64,000 nucleotides of DNA from Chrysomallon squamiferum (taxonomy: Eukaryota > Mollusca > Gastropoda > Neomphalida > Peltospiridae). Numbering within the stretch: the stretch's first letter is position 1; each line of letters opens with the position of its first letter. The translations under genes were made by a program, and so were the position numbers. The notes beneath the pieces are model-generated. The model saw nothing but the letters and a program-made list of their open reading frames with translations, did no database searches and was not told where the DNA came from. The stretch is taken from positions 39,178,751-39,242,750 of the forward strand of contig CM022670.1 in NCBI GenBank assembly GCA_012295275.1. The letters are read 5' to 3'. Shown here one piece after another: positions 1-12,421 of the stretch.

Positions 1-555
1 AGGAATAATCAGGACGAGCTAGGAAAAAAAAAAATTTTCTGATACGTTCGGAAATTATCATTTTCGTGCGGTTAATGCGAAATTTTCTGTTATTTCTCCC
101 AAATCATTATTGTCACAACAATTACCGGACTGTATGCTTTTGTTGATTAGTGTATTTATTTTGTTTTGTGTGTTTATAGATTGAAAAAATGTAAATGCAA
201 ATTTAACTATTTTGTCAGTTATGCCATTTGCAAAGTAGCGAAAATACGTACATACGCATTTTCCCAAATATTAGACACTACGCAATGCACTTTTACTGAC
301 TTCGATGTTGAAAAAATTGATTTGACAATCGGTGATCACAGCATTGTAATACAACCTGACCGTTTGATATCGTATCTTTTTAAAATATTATATGACACTG
401 CCAAATTAGGGAAGCGGATATTCTACATAATGTTGTCCTATCTAAATCGGATCGAAAGAGTTTGACTGTATCCCGCATGAAATGATTTTTATGAATACAA
501 ATAAATGCTGAAGGGAGAACATTATTTCGGAGTAACATTTAAAAATAAAGCTATT

Positions 556-704
556 TCAGCAACATTTAAGTTTTTCACAATCAAGATCACGTTTGAATTC
601 AATTCCTTCATCAATATCTTTTAACGTCGGCATTCCGTGCGGCATCTCCAGTTTGTGTGGTTCATTGTGCAAAATTTCACCAGCATAATCTACAAAATAT
701 ACAG

Positions 705-737
<33 letters not shown>

Positions 738-1016
738 CATCATCATCATCATCATCATCATAATAATAATAATAATTCATAATAATAATAATAAAATCTG
801 ATACACACTCTAATTAATATTAAAATTTGTCGGTTTCAGTTTTGTCAACCTAAACGTTGTAAGTGTCTATATGTTGTATCTGTATGTGTGTGTGTGAGTG
901 TCTTTGCTATTACGTGCCGAGAGAGAGAGAGAGAAAGAGAGAGAGTCCTAAAGTGGGAATTTCTTTCAGAATAAATATTTCAGCTGCAGTAGTAAATATT
1001 TTATTATTATTATTAT

Positions 1017-1060
<44 letters not shown>

Positions 1061-1387
1061 ATTTAAATTTATTCAAAGTATTCTTACATACACACGTGTG
1101 TTTTTATGTATACATATAGACATGCACACACATATATATACATACATACACACACACACATACAAACAATATATATACATATACATCCAGTAATTTTGCC
1201 TTACCTTTGATTCTTACCATCTTGTTACCATACGCAATGTCGTACTGGTAACCAAGGATAAATGTCAGAGGCACAAGAGGAATCAATGCGCCTGGATTGC
1301 AGCGACTTCTGAAAATGTGTACAGATATTTTATATATGTCTGTCAGTCTGTCAGCATGTGTGTGTGTATAAATTATTATAGCTGTAC

Positions 1388-1459
<72 letters not shown>

Positions 1460-1916
1460 GCAAAGAAAATAAAACTGCGTATTTTTTTGTAACATTTGTA
1501 TTGACATGTTATCTTTAAAGCAACACTGATTTTCAGTAATATTCAAAATAATAACACAATTAAATTCCATTGCTGTTGTTTTCCATTTGGTATTTCAGTG
1601 AATTAAAGTAACTATAGAGCATTATTACGATTACCTTAAAAGACACGTCACGGCAGATACTGCATAGAATGAGCCAAACCAGTTGAAAATGTCTTGAGCT
1701 CGACCTATCTGCAGTGCGACGTTCCTTTTTCGCACCTGGTCTTGCAGTTCAATCTGGCGTTCGAACTAGAATATTTCAAGAGTGAAAATCAAGTTATCAG
1801 TTTCCGTATGAAACGTACATTTATTTATGAAATAAAATGTTTGATTCTGTTTTATGTGTATGTTAAAAAAAATAAACTTTAATTCTACTCTGTTGTGTGT
1901 ATAAATAAATATATAT

Positions 1917-1994
<78 letters not shown>

Positions 1995-2309
1995 ATTCCA
2001 CATAAAATACATAAAATAATAATTATGATTATTTTTAGGGCTAAAAAGAAAACATAAGCAAATATAAAAATAAATTAAAATAAAGCTGTTGTGACATTTG
2101 TTAAAACATTTCTTTCTCTACTGTCCAAAAAGCATCACTTTGTATTTCACTGAATTTTTAATGTAGTTAGACATCCCGCTACCTCTGTTCTAAAATCTAT
2201 CAAAAAGTCATATTTTTGTACTTCTCACCATTACGTCCTGCGCTTCTTTTACACAAGCTTTTTGTTCCTTCATGCTGTCTTGAAAAGTTTTACCAAACTC
2301 GTTTCCCAT
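556..2309 (-). CDS. PLGRKT: PLGRKT (plasminogen receptor KT) homologue, 4 exons, 149 aa
   Basis: Exons on the minus strand, 5' to 3': 2309-2229, 1765-1635, 1308-1205, 689-556. All junctions are GT/AG and the phases close (450 nt, 149 codons plus TGA). The protein aligns without gaps to my memory of human PLGRKT (147 aa): MGNEF...DSMKEQK at the N-terminus, FERQ...ALQ in the amphipathic helix, then two membrane segments, the second in ALIPLVPLTFILGYQYD, followed by YG..., IK, EIL and LEMPHGMPT. The start ATG at 2309 matches the family N-terminus. The family is an integral membrane protein of mitochondria and plasma membrane, best known in mammals for binding plasminogen through a C-terminal lysine. 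Here the chain ends in Cys-Cys, so that residue is absent. Introns 1 and 2 each contain a long (CT)n tract on the sense strand. Identity is confident; an earlier donor in exon 3 (ATG|GTAAGA) is possible but fits the family alignment less well. Confidence 0.92.
709..796. repeat. (AAT)n(CAT)n(AAT)n compound microsatellite, PLGRKT intron 3
   Basis: Three blocks: AAT, then CAT/TCA, then AAT again. It begins about 20 bases from the acceptor of the last coding exon. Confidence 0.95.
1003..1056. repeat. (TTA)n plus T-run, PLGRKT intron 3
   Basis: Six TTA units running into a T run of about 37 bases. Confidence 0.95.
1391..1456. repeat. (GA)33 microsatellite, PLGRKT intron 2
   Basis: Perfect dinucleotide run, reading (CT)n on the transcribed sense strand, 82 bases upstream of the third coding exon. 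Confidence 0.97.
1921..1989. repeat. (GA)n microsatellite, PLGRKT intron 1
   Basis: Perfect dinucleotide run of about 69 bases, (CT)n on the sense strand, about 155 bases upstream of the second coding exon. Confidence 0.97.
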
Positions 2310-4164
2310 GAAGCAAGTATTTTACAAAACCCACGGCATTAACATAATGCATTAACGGCATTAGGAAGCGAAGCCAACAGAATAGAACAGACGTCAAACG
2401 TATATTATGACGTCACAGATTAACTTTATATACACGTGTACCTTCGACGTCCTCTTATTTATTTAATTTTTCAGTTAAGAAAATAAAGGGCTTAGAAAAG
2501 AAGAATAAGGAATTAATAACATATACACGTATGCAAAATGAAACGGAATAAAATTACGGAAAATGAAAAGTGAAATGACAACCTCTATAAAACTCTTTAG
2601 ATATAAATAAATAAATAAATAAATAAATAAATATACAATGGTATCCACAGTTATTATTGCTTTTGAAAGTCTTTCTTATTCTTATTCATTTTATTGTTAC
2701 TTATTTTATTTTATTTATATAATTTGCATTAGTATTACCAACATGATCATTTATTTATTTTGTGTTCAGTGTGAATGCTAGAATTAGTATACGGATTAGA
2801 AGCTATTTTATGTTATTGTCATTGTATATAAACTCTGCTGTCGCCGATTCTTTTGATTTCTAAATAGAGTTATCTCCCCTCGAGGTTAGCTGAGGCTAAG
2901 AGAACAAACATGGCTACATACAAAAACTTGCATTTGTCAACAACCACTTGTTGGCATCGTTTTTTAAAGTGCGATTTATTTATCTTGCCCTGAGTGAATT
3001 CTTTTGCATTTGAACATTTTTATTCATTTGTTCACATACAACATATGCATGTGATTCATCTGTAAACCCGAGTTTTTACTTCTTCTGTTAACTGGAATAC
3101 ACTCGTACCGTCGGGGTGAGAATCTTCGAAGATGATCCAGTGCAAGCAGTGGTTCTGTCTTTTTCAGATAATTAGTAAGATCCATTGAATTTTTTTTTAT
3201 TTTTTTTTTTTTTTTTTGATAATAATAACAACACTGGAATAGTACATTCTCTGTATAAAAAGAAGCTAATCACATTTCCGAATGAATGAAGAATTCGGCC
3301 ATTTTTATATTTTATGAAGTCTTTAGACTTTTCTCTTTAGTTACTTCACAAATATAATGATATAAAAAATTATATTAAATGTATGTCGCTGTATTTTTTA
3401 TTTTGATAAGTATGTGCTTAATGTATAATGCATGTTTAAAATTATATATGTATTGTATAACAAAAGTGTTGAGTAGTGGAGAAGGGAGTAGACTAACTTG
3501 CGAATGGAATCTTGGCCTGATTGTTGGTAGATTACAAGATCAGTGCTTCATTTAGAATGTTTTCTGTTCAAACTAATGCATAACAACATTATATGAAAGT
3601 TTATGGTGTGCGTTTTCCAAAATAATATTCCTCAGTGCTAATTTCATATAATAATTAAATAAATAAATAAATAAATAAATAAAATTTTTAAACAAATTAA
3701 TAAAATTCAAAAAAAAATAAATAAATAAATAAATAAAATAAAATAGAAACCAGAAAATAAAAGTTTGGAATTTTAAATCAGTGAATTAATTAATATATTA
3801 CTAACAGATTATAAGAGGTTCATATAATTCAATTTATTGCATTAAACATATGAGAAATAAATAATAATGCTGAAGACATTTAGTTGGAAATGATTAATGC
3901 ATGATATTATATTTTTGTTTTTAAAAGAAAAAAAAAAGTACCATTTAACAAATAGTAATAATATTTATTGTAATACTCTTTATTCTATTTTATTTGTAAT
4001 ATTTGCATTAGTATTACTAACATGGTAATATATTTTTGTCATGTTCAGTGTAAATGCTAGACTGAACAGTCTGTAAAAGCTATTTTATATTACTATTAAT
4101 TAATTAGTATTTTTATTTTACAGATATTTCATTTTGGATTTGTGTCAATGCCACAAATCCCACA

Positions 4165-5650
4165 ATGCATTTAAAGATTGAGAAGATTTGTAACAACTGG
4201 GCTATATTGTCATGGCGACCGGCAATCACTGACCACAGACCATTTACTGAATGCAATGTCATTTATCGGCCAGTGTTTTCCAAAAAAACTAAAACCACCT
4301 CAGTGCTTCCTGACTACGAGAGAAACATTAAACTTGTCAACCTGTTGAATAATTTATATTATATATGTTTTTTGGACTGCGAAGGCTCAAGATCAAATAA
4401 TGTTACATTCCAAACAGGTGTGTTTGAATATTAATTAATATTAAAATTTTATTTCATTTAAAAAATTAAGTACATGAATAATTATGGCATTTTATCATAT
4501 CAGTTATTTTCTTAATTGCAAAGTCAGTATTTTAAAAATAAAATGAAAGATGAAACAAAAAAAGAAAAAACTTTAAATATATGTTATTCGTATTCATCAT
4601 TCTGACATATAATTCCAGATCAGATGATGTTTTGTTAAAGTGTTCCTGTGGAATAGTCGAAATAATGGCTTAACTACATTGTCTATACTTCTGTTTATTT
4701 AGTCTAGTTTCTTCCGTTAATCTCATAAAAGTGTAAATACCAGTTAAATATTTATCTTAATGTCACACTTACATTATTACAAATAACTGATTTCTTTTAT
4801 TACTTATAAATATATCACAAGGGGAAATGTTTTTGTCATGAGAATAACTTACAATTGACAATGTAGTAATCTGATTTTGTGTGAAATAAATGTTAGTTAC
4901 ACAAAAAGTAAAAAAAATAAGATTACAGCATAATTGTCTTGGATATTAATTTCATTATCAAAAACATAGTTCCTTACATATTTTAAAAATGACTACATGG
5001 TGTTTTAATACTTGAAAAGAATAGTAATAAAAAGTTTACATTTTTTTCTTTGTTAGGAGCAGCCTGTTCTGATTCGTTTAGTGGGGATTTAATACCAAAC
5101 AATTTCACAGACGATGAAATACACAGCACGCCAACCATCTTGGAAGATTCCAGCATTACACAGTCAACGATTGACATGATTCTAGGAATTGTGTTTGGCT
5201 TACTTGGGACAAGCATTGTGTTAGCCGCAGCTTATTATTTCTGGGAAAATTACAGGAGAAGACAAAGAATTTTACGTCTTTTTAGGTAAGATTGAAATTA
5301 TGTGTGCATGTTTTTTTTTTTTTTTTATATAAATTATTTTCACCCTTTGAAGCAATGGTTTAATTTAATTGTTTGGATTTTCACAGTTCTTATTTAACTT
5401 GTTTTTGTGTTTGCATTTTATTAAATAATGACAACCAATAAATTTTAGACTTAGAGAATATATCTGTATGATCTATAGTTACAATCTTTGTAGGTGGTGA
5501 ACCATAATGATAAATAAATACTAAATAAATTGATGAAACTAATATTAATATTTTAATTTTTTTTAATTTTTAATTTTCAGACAACCACATATAGATCCAT
5601 TTGAATCTCTTCAAAACAACATGGAAGAGTCTTCTATTGTACAGCTCTGA
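4165..5650 (+). CDS. Single-FN3 transmembrane protein, FNDC9-like, 3 exons, 183 aa
   Basis: Exons 4165-4417 (reading frame open back to the acceptor at 4124), 5057-5285 and 5581-5650 join in phase and end at TGA 5650. Residues about 1-85 form one fibronectin type III domain: AILSWRP (core Trp), NVIYRP, and YYICFLDCEGS near the last strands. A hydrophobic segment (MILGIVFGLLGTSIVLAAAYYF) follows, then basic YRRRQR and a 30-residue tail, giving a type I/III single-pass protein with the FN3 outside. The spacing from ATG 4165 to the core Trp and the YRP and YxxC motifs resemble FNDC9, which also starts right at its FN3. The exon may instead begin at 4124 and be joined to an upstream signal-peptide exon, since 13 residues upstream (ISFWICV...) are in frame. 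It is divergent from the PLGRKT homologue. An AATAAA followed by an A-run lies at about 5878. The FN3-TM architecture is sure; the FNDC9 relationship is moderate; the start is uncertain. Confidence 0.7.
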
Positions 5651-7310
5651 TAGGATTACTGTGACATTTTTAGTTTAATAAGAAGCCATGCTGTATCTCT
5701 CCGGATTCATACTTCAGCTGCTGTAACAACTTGTGCTGAAACAGAGATTTATGTCTGTTTTTCAAATTTAAGCCTTTTGTCAAAACAGTGATATAAAGAT
5801 TTTTTGAAATGCATTCATGATTACGATTATAAGTAAATCCTTATTTTGATTTATATATAAGTTAAATCTAGTCACAGAATAAAAAAAAAAAAAAAGTCAA
5901 AATGTTTAGAAGAAATCCAGTAAGCAGATGTTGTTGATCTGTTTTTTAAACTGATGTGACTCAGATAATACTGGTGACTTTAAAAATGTAGCAAAGTCTT
6001 TTATCACTGTCTTAGTGTGGACAAACTTACAGATTGCGAGATTCATAACACAAGCTGATTTTTGATGTTATGCAAGTTTTCACCATTTCTTGTTTCTTAA
6101 AGAAAGCTGCTTACCTCTTAACTTAATTCTGATAAAAACATAACAAAACCATGCATGCAGAATGTTGTTCATTATAGTTGTTTATATTTAGCATTCAGGA
6201 GCTGCAGTATTTTATGTGGTGTTGCTAAATTTGCTGGTATTTCACCCTTGCCAAAAAATTTCTTATTTTTTTTGTATATCAAAATAAGAATGTGATGAAA
6301 TCCTTTCAAGAAGTTAATATATGTAGACCGATTCTTACACTCTTAGATTTCTTTAAAATTAGATTTTCTGAATCAACTGGCAGGTCCAGATAAGACTTTT
6401 GTCTTTTCTCCCTTAAAATTTTAATATTTCTGTCACATTTTGATGAAAATTTTGTTTCTCTATACTATATGGTCTTGATTTGTTGTAACTTTTTTTTTTA
6501 TACTTTCTATCTTGACTGTGGATTTATGATAAGTAAAAATATTGAACATTGATTTTCTGTTAGCAGTGACAGAAGGACTTTCATCTTTGACAAGATTAGA
6601 GGTAAAATCATGTTACATTAATAAATCATTCTTTAGCATGCCAAAACATTATTATGCACATGTATATTAAAATAATTTTCTGTTTGTTATTTATATTATC
6701 TGTTATGTATTGTGAACTGGCAGAATTTTTTTTTTTTTTTTTTTTTAATATTTCTACAGCATATTTGTTTGCAAAAATAAAATGAACATTACTGAAAACT
6801 GATCATCCCAACATCATCATCATCATCATCCCAAAACTGAGCTTGCTTCTTGCCATCTCTGTCTGTATGTGTGAATTTGTACATTTGCAAACAGAAAAAC
6901 ATTTTTTATTAATTTAAACTGCTTTCATTTTTACAATATCTATGAAGCAAGATTCCTCTGTGTATGTGGAGATATGAATGTTTTTTAATAATGTTTTTCT
7001 AGGGTTTTTTTTCTTCTGGGATTTTTTCATGTCTTGCTCTCTTTTTTTTTTACAGACACAAACACACAAAAAACAAACAAAAAAATACTAAAGTAACTTT
7101 AAAACTTGATGGCTTTTCTCTGTACTTGTATACTTAACCGGTATCTTCATAAACTTCATTTTTATGTGTACATACAGTTATGTATCTTGAATATTTTAAA
7201 CTCAAACTGCGTATTGTGAGAACTGAGTTGAATAGATTTTACTGTGTCTATATATATACATACATACATACACACACACACATATAAGAAATACACTGTA
7301 CACATATACA

Positions 7311-7352
<42 letters not shown>

Positions 7353-9763
7353 TAAATTAGAGAAGTTTGAGGAGATGGCATTTATTTCAAATGTGTTGAT
7401 TTCAAATGGATTGTCCAGTCTATTAAAAGATTTTTGTTGTTATTTGCCTTAATATTGTTTTAACAGTAGACTTTTCTCTTTCTTAAATGAATTTCTAAGA
7501 TATTAGGAAATTATATAAAAAACATTTTCAACTTTGTTGATACACAGTATTTAGAACAGCTGTTATTTAACCAGAAAGTCAGAGATAGATTAGTTGTTTT
7601 TGGTATGTGTTATGATTAATTTGAAGCTTTAATTGTTTTCTTAAGGATTTTTATTCCAGGTTAGCTCTGGTGTCATCTACACAAAAATTTTTTATCATGT
7701 TAAAGATTTTTTTCATCAAATTGTTAACTTGCAATATTGTGAATATTTTTTACATTAAAAACATTTCTGTACATTGGTTTTAAATATATTTTTTGTTGTT
7801 GTTTTTAAAATTGTCTGTTTTCTGTAGTTACAGTTTTGTTGTCTGATGGCATGATTTTATGGCAGAGTTTTAATATTAATTCTATATATTATGATTTTTT
7901 TAAAAGGTTATTATATACAGTAGTTTGCATTTATTAAATCTCTTTGAAATTTGCTTATTAAATGCCTGAAGCTGAGATTACAAGGTTGCAATTTTAATGC
8001 TAAGAATTTCAAAAGGTTATGAATTTAGAAATAAATGTGTATATATACACTATGCATTTTGCAATGTCTTCTTTTTGGACTTTTTTTTTTTTTACAATCT
8101 GATTACTACATTTTAATATTAATAATTTAAAATGTCACCTTTTTTTTTCTTCAGTTTTCTTTTTTTTTAAAGTATATTCTATGCATTTTGCATGTCTTTC
8201 ATATTATGGTGAAAAGTTGAAATTAAGAAACCATATTAAGAACTTTCCTCAATAATGATGTTTTCATCTTAAATGTTTTTCAAGTAAGTAACATGAGGCA
8301 TTGTAACTTTTAGAGGTGCATGGTTTTAATGTAGATTTAACTTTTAAAGTTCTCTTATATATTTTATTTTATTTTATTATTATTATTATTATTATTATTT
8401 TTAATTTGTTTTGCTCAAATACATTTTGAACAACAACAAAATGCATGATAATTATTAAACTATTTCTTTAGACATAAATAATTTAAATCCTTTTAATTAT
8501 CACTTTTATATGATATTTTTATATTTATTATTTTTACTTTAGATGTGTTTTTCCTTTAGGCTACAAAATATGTTGTTACCTACACTTATATTTACAAAAT
8601 ACGTGGGTTCTTTTTAAATATTGACAATTACTGTCGTAAAATAAGAAGAAATATTTTTAGGCTGGTTAGAATTCAGTGATTTTATGTAGATAATTCAATT
8701 TGTTTTTGTTATTTATTCCTTTGTATATTTATACATTATTTGTTTATTATTTATTTACATATTATTTATTCATATTTTGATTACCTATTTTTACAGAATG
8801 GTATTACAAACTTACATTTTTTTCTTTATTTCTTTATTTATTTTTATATTCTTTATTGAGATGAGAAAAACGTATTCAGTGAGAACAACATTTTTAAATG
8901 ACTGTGTAAACGTTTCTCATGAATTGTCTGATTATTTAATTCTGTAGATGTTTATTTTAACACACTATTGTTTTGTTTGTATGGTAACTACTGGAGTGGG
9001 AGCCCAGTTTCGTGATAATGTTGTCGATGCACCATTTTACCAGCATCCTGCCTGCCACCACTAGACATATCTTTGAGCAAGATTTGTACATTTTGTATAT
9101 TTGCAGATTTATATTTGTATCATTAAATGCATTGTCTCCACAGTAACTGATGTTTTGTGTTTTGTTAAAAGTCGTCTTAATTACTTACAGTATTATTGTT
9201 ATTTTTTAAAAAATTATTACTTTTTAAAAATTATTTTTTATTATTACTACTACTGTTATCATCATTATTATTTTTATTATTATTGCTTCACATGTTACAC
9301 ACACATAGAAGTTCATATATTTTATTCATAATTATTTAACAGGCTGAGTATTAAAATCCATATTTTGTATTTGCTTATAATTTTATTTTTTAAATTTTTT
9401 ATTTTTTTTGTTGAAGACTGCAGATTATAAACTTAACATCAATTCAGTTAAAAACAAATCAATTCAAATTAACAACGATATTTAAAAAAAAAAATATATA
9501 TATATATTTATTTTAATTTATTTTTTTAGTTTGGGGTAGCGGTAATTTCGACCGCGATGTAAAACACAGACTTTAATTTTATTTGTCATCTTTTTATTGC
9601 TTAAAATAAAAAATAAAAATTGACATACTTACGGCTGAAATTTATTTTATATATTTTTTACTGGATTTTAAAAGGACTGTATTAAGAAAAATTATTAACT
9701 TTGATCCGGTCAAAAATGCCGATCTGCTTTCGTAGAGGCGCCATGTGGTCTTTGATATATTTT

Positions 9764-9794
<31 letters not shown>

Positions 9795-11401
9795 TTTTAT
9801 CTTATTTTATTTTATTATTATTATTATTCGTTTTTTACTATTTATTATTATTTTTTTTTTTTTTAACCAGCAGTGATACTGTAAATATTTTTAAAGTTGT
9901 TTTTTCTCTAAATTTTCGAATTTACTACTGTTCTTTAACTTAAATTTATATTTCAAAAGAAAATCAAATTGAACTGGATATATATTTTTCAATCACCAAA
10001 TATATGGACATTATTTTTATCTTTTTATATTTTTTCTTATTGGTTTTCTTTTTTATATATATTTTTTTATCTTTTTTTTTTTCGTTCAAAAGATATTAAC
10101 ATATTTTTTTAATAATTATTATTACTTATTATAATTATTATTATTTATTATTAATTATTTGTGCTATTTTCAAAATATTAAGCATTGTGTCAATTTGTTT
10201 ATGTATAACTAGGCATTACTCTTATTGTTAAATTGTTCCACGGCTCAGAATAAACAACCTGATATTAAATCCTTTATATTCATTTCACGCTGCGAATTAC
10301 AAAGCGTGCAATTTTTATTTGGCAGTAATTGTGTTTTTGTTTATTTATTTGTTTTTATTATTATTATTATTATTATTTTTTTTTTTTTTTTAATAAAGAG
10401 ACAATAGCATTGTAATTAATATATTAATAAAATAGCAATGCATTCATTTCTTTGTCCGTTCATCAACATAATATAATATAAATTATAATGAGACATGCAG
10501 TACATCTGCATATTACACGGTGCGTATAAAAATAATTTCCCCTGGAACTTTGTACGTGTTTTAAGATAACAATTTAATACTAAGTCTTCACTTCACAAGA
10601 TACCCCACTTTATCTACCTAACATAATTACAACTTGCGTGTGAATGGTTTTGTCAAATTTATAATCACTTTAATCTCCACAAAATATTCAGATGGTATTA
10701 AAATATTTCAGTAGAACCATGTTAAGCCATCTGTACTTTTAATCTGTGAGATATGCGCGTCAGTAATCCCAAATACAACATAATAAATTACCATATTTTG
10801 TATGTACACAATAACAACAAGTTAAACGTTGACTGTTCTTTGACAACCAGCTATTTGTGTTAATGTAAAAATTCAAAGACTTTACAAACCAGCGTGTTGT
10901 TGTTATTCAACGTCAGTTCGGTTAATAAGATCTTGATATCTTCAGAATACGCGAGGTAGTCGGAGAACACGCCATTGAATTTCTTTTAGTTTTGATATAA
11001 TTTTATTATCAGCAGTCGTTGATACACAAAACAGGAGTTTACAACAGAAATGAATGCGATATTCGAGTGTTTAAATGAGATTAATGATAGCTACCTGACA
11101 AATAATAAAATTTAAGTCAAGTTTAATAAACAAATAAATAAATGAAGAAAATAAACACTGATATAAAATAGCATAAAATACAAAAAAAAAAAAAATAATA
11201 TAAGCAGTTTCTAATGATGTTCCTTTAGATCAAATGAACAACGTAAATTATTAATTTACAAAACAAATCCTAAAACTTAGAATACTAGTACTCACTTTAA
11301 CAATAACATTTTGTTTCCACATAATAATTTCTTTACACACATAATTGAATAGACTTGGTATTGTAACTTTATGGCTTGTACAAATCAACACGAACTTTTT
11401 A
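5651..11401. other. AT-rich non-coding stretch between the FN3 protein and the 339-aa ORF
   Basis: No convincing exon on either strand. The first part is probably the 3' UTR of the FN3 gene. The rest holds poly-T runs, (ATC)n at about 6811-6830, TATA/CA microsatellites at about 7250-7350, (ATT)n at about 8375-8399, (TTTA)n at about 9757-9797 and (TTA)n at about 10355-10378. The short open frames here are low-complexity Phe/Leu/Tyr strings created by T-rich repeats. Confidence 0.6.
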
Positions 11402-12421
11402 TCAAGAACAATTGCCGAGAGAATGTGTAAACCACTTGTCCACCCACTGTTCACACTTCTCATAGGAATCCAGCTCAGACTTCTCCAGCTTCTGCACTAT
11501 ACACGAGAGCACAGATGAATAACTTTTGCTGTTTATATGCTCTTTAATTTTTAACCTTTTCTCATATCCGTTGGGTAGATTTTTTCTTCTGTTTATAGAA
11601 ATATTACTCAAAATATTTGTTTCCTCGTCCATTGATTCTGCTAGACTGGAGATCCCTGAACGGTTTTCTGCCTCAGTTGATGTCACGTCTTCTTTATAAA
11701 AACGATTTGGATGCAGAAGCTGGTCTATTCTTTTCAACATCATATACGTCTGTTCACGTTTTAATGTCTCCGGATCGAAACTGTCTACAACACTAACACT
11801 TCCAGGCTGGTCAATTGAAGGTAGAGGTTTCGGCGGGTTGATAATTCGGACAGTACCATTTCTCGATCGAAAATCAGTTATGGTTCTAAAACGACGGCTG
11901 TCTTTGTTTTTGGCCACGCGACTCATAACAATTCCTTGCTTAGGCACGATTATCCTTGGATAAGCATCTGGAATCAGTTTGTCTTCGTAGTCCCATTCCC
12001 TAGATCCCCAAGTGTTGTAGCAATTGGAACGAGCACACTTACTTATTAAAGAATATCCGTTTCCTTTACTTTGAGGTACCCCACTAAATCCTGTGGAATT
12101 CAGATTTAACGATTTATTATTATGCGAAGGAGAAAAACTAACCTTAGACTTTTTGTCACGAAATATAGAATCTTGGTTCCTCCTTTGCGAAACTTGCTGT
12201 GGATCTGTGGTTTCTACAGGTCCAAGACTTAGATCTGCTACACTGGCAGCAATTAACGGCGACTTTCCGTAGGCTGTCCATTGCTCTCTTGCTAAACTAT
12301 CAATTGTTTTAAGATAACCAGATCCGCGTTTGACATCCATGAGACGTCGACTTCTTGAGACGGTACCAGGATTAACAGACGATAAATCACGAAGAGTGTC
12401 ATAACTTTCCATAGATAGCAT
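11402..12421 (-). CDS. Uncharacterised 339-aa protein, intronless ORF
   Basis: One uninterrupted frame runs from ATG 12421 to TGA at 11402-11404. Such a length is unlikely by chance in this AT-rich, stop-rich DNA, and base composition is clearly higher in GC than the flanks. The protein is hydrophilic with no signal peptide or membrane segment. It is rich in Ser, Arg, Lys and Asn, with a Trp/Tyr-rich middle (NTWGSREWDYED), a basic patch (KNKDSRRFR), a Pro stretch (NPPKPLPS) and a predicted helical C-terminus (VQKLEKSELDSYEKCEQW). I do not recognise the family. A second in-frame ATG lies three codons downstream. The gene may be a retrocopy or simply a single-coding-exon gene; a GC-richer patch at about 13030-13260 upstream could be its promoter or a 5' UTR exon. 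No function is proposed. Confidence 0.75.
   Translation of the reverse strand: MLSMESYDTLRDLSSVNPGTVSRSRRLMDVKRGSGYLKTIDSLAREQWTAYGKSPLIAASVADLSLGPVETTDPQQVSQRRNQDSIFRDKKSKVSFSPSHNNKSLNLNSTGFSGVPQSKGNGYSLISKCARSNCYNTWGSREWDYEDKLIPDAYPRIIVPKQGIVMSRVAKNKDSRRFRTITDFRSRNGTVRIINPPKPLPSIDQPGSVSVVDSFDPETLKREQTYMMLKRIDQLLHPNRFYKEDVTSTEAENRSGISSLAESMDEETNILSNISINRRKNLPNGYEKRLKIKEHINSKSYSSVLSCIVQKLEKSELDSYEKCEQWVDKWFTHSLGNCS

Noticed and set aside
166-465. 99-codon plus-strand frame downstream of the PLGRKT stop
   Set aside because: No recognisable domain, no splice or start context. It begins with a non-compelling ATG-less region and overlaps the PLGRKT 3' flank; frames of this size occur by chance here.
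863-1066. Open frame ending in Leu/Phe run
   Set aside because: Translation of GA, TTA and T microsatellites in PLGRKT intron 3.
5651-9100. AATAAA words as polyadenylation sites
   Set aside because: They are too frequent in AT-rich DNA to assign without transcript ends; only the one at about 5878 is mentioned as a candidate.
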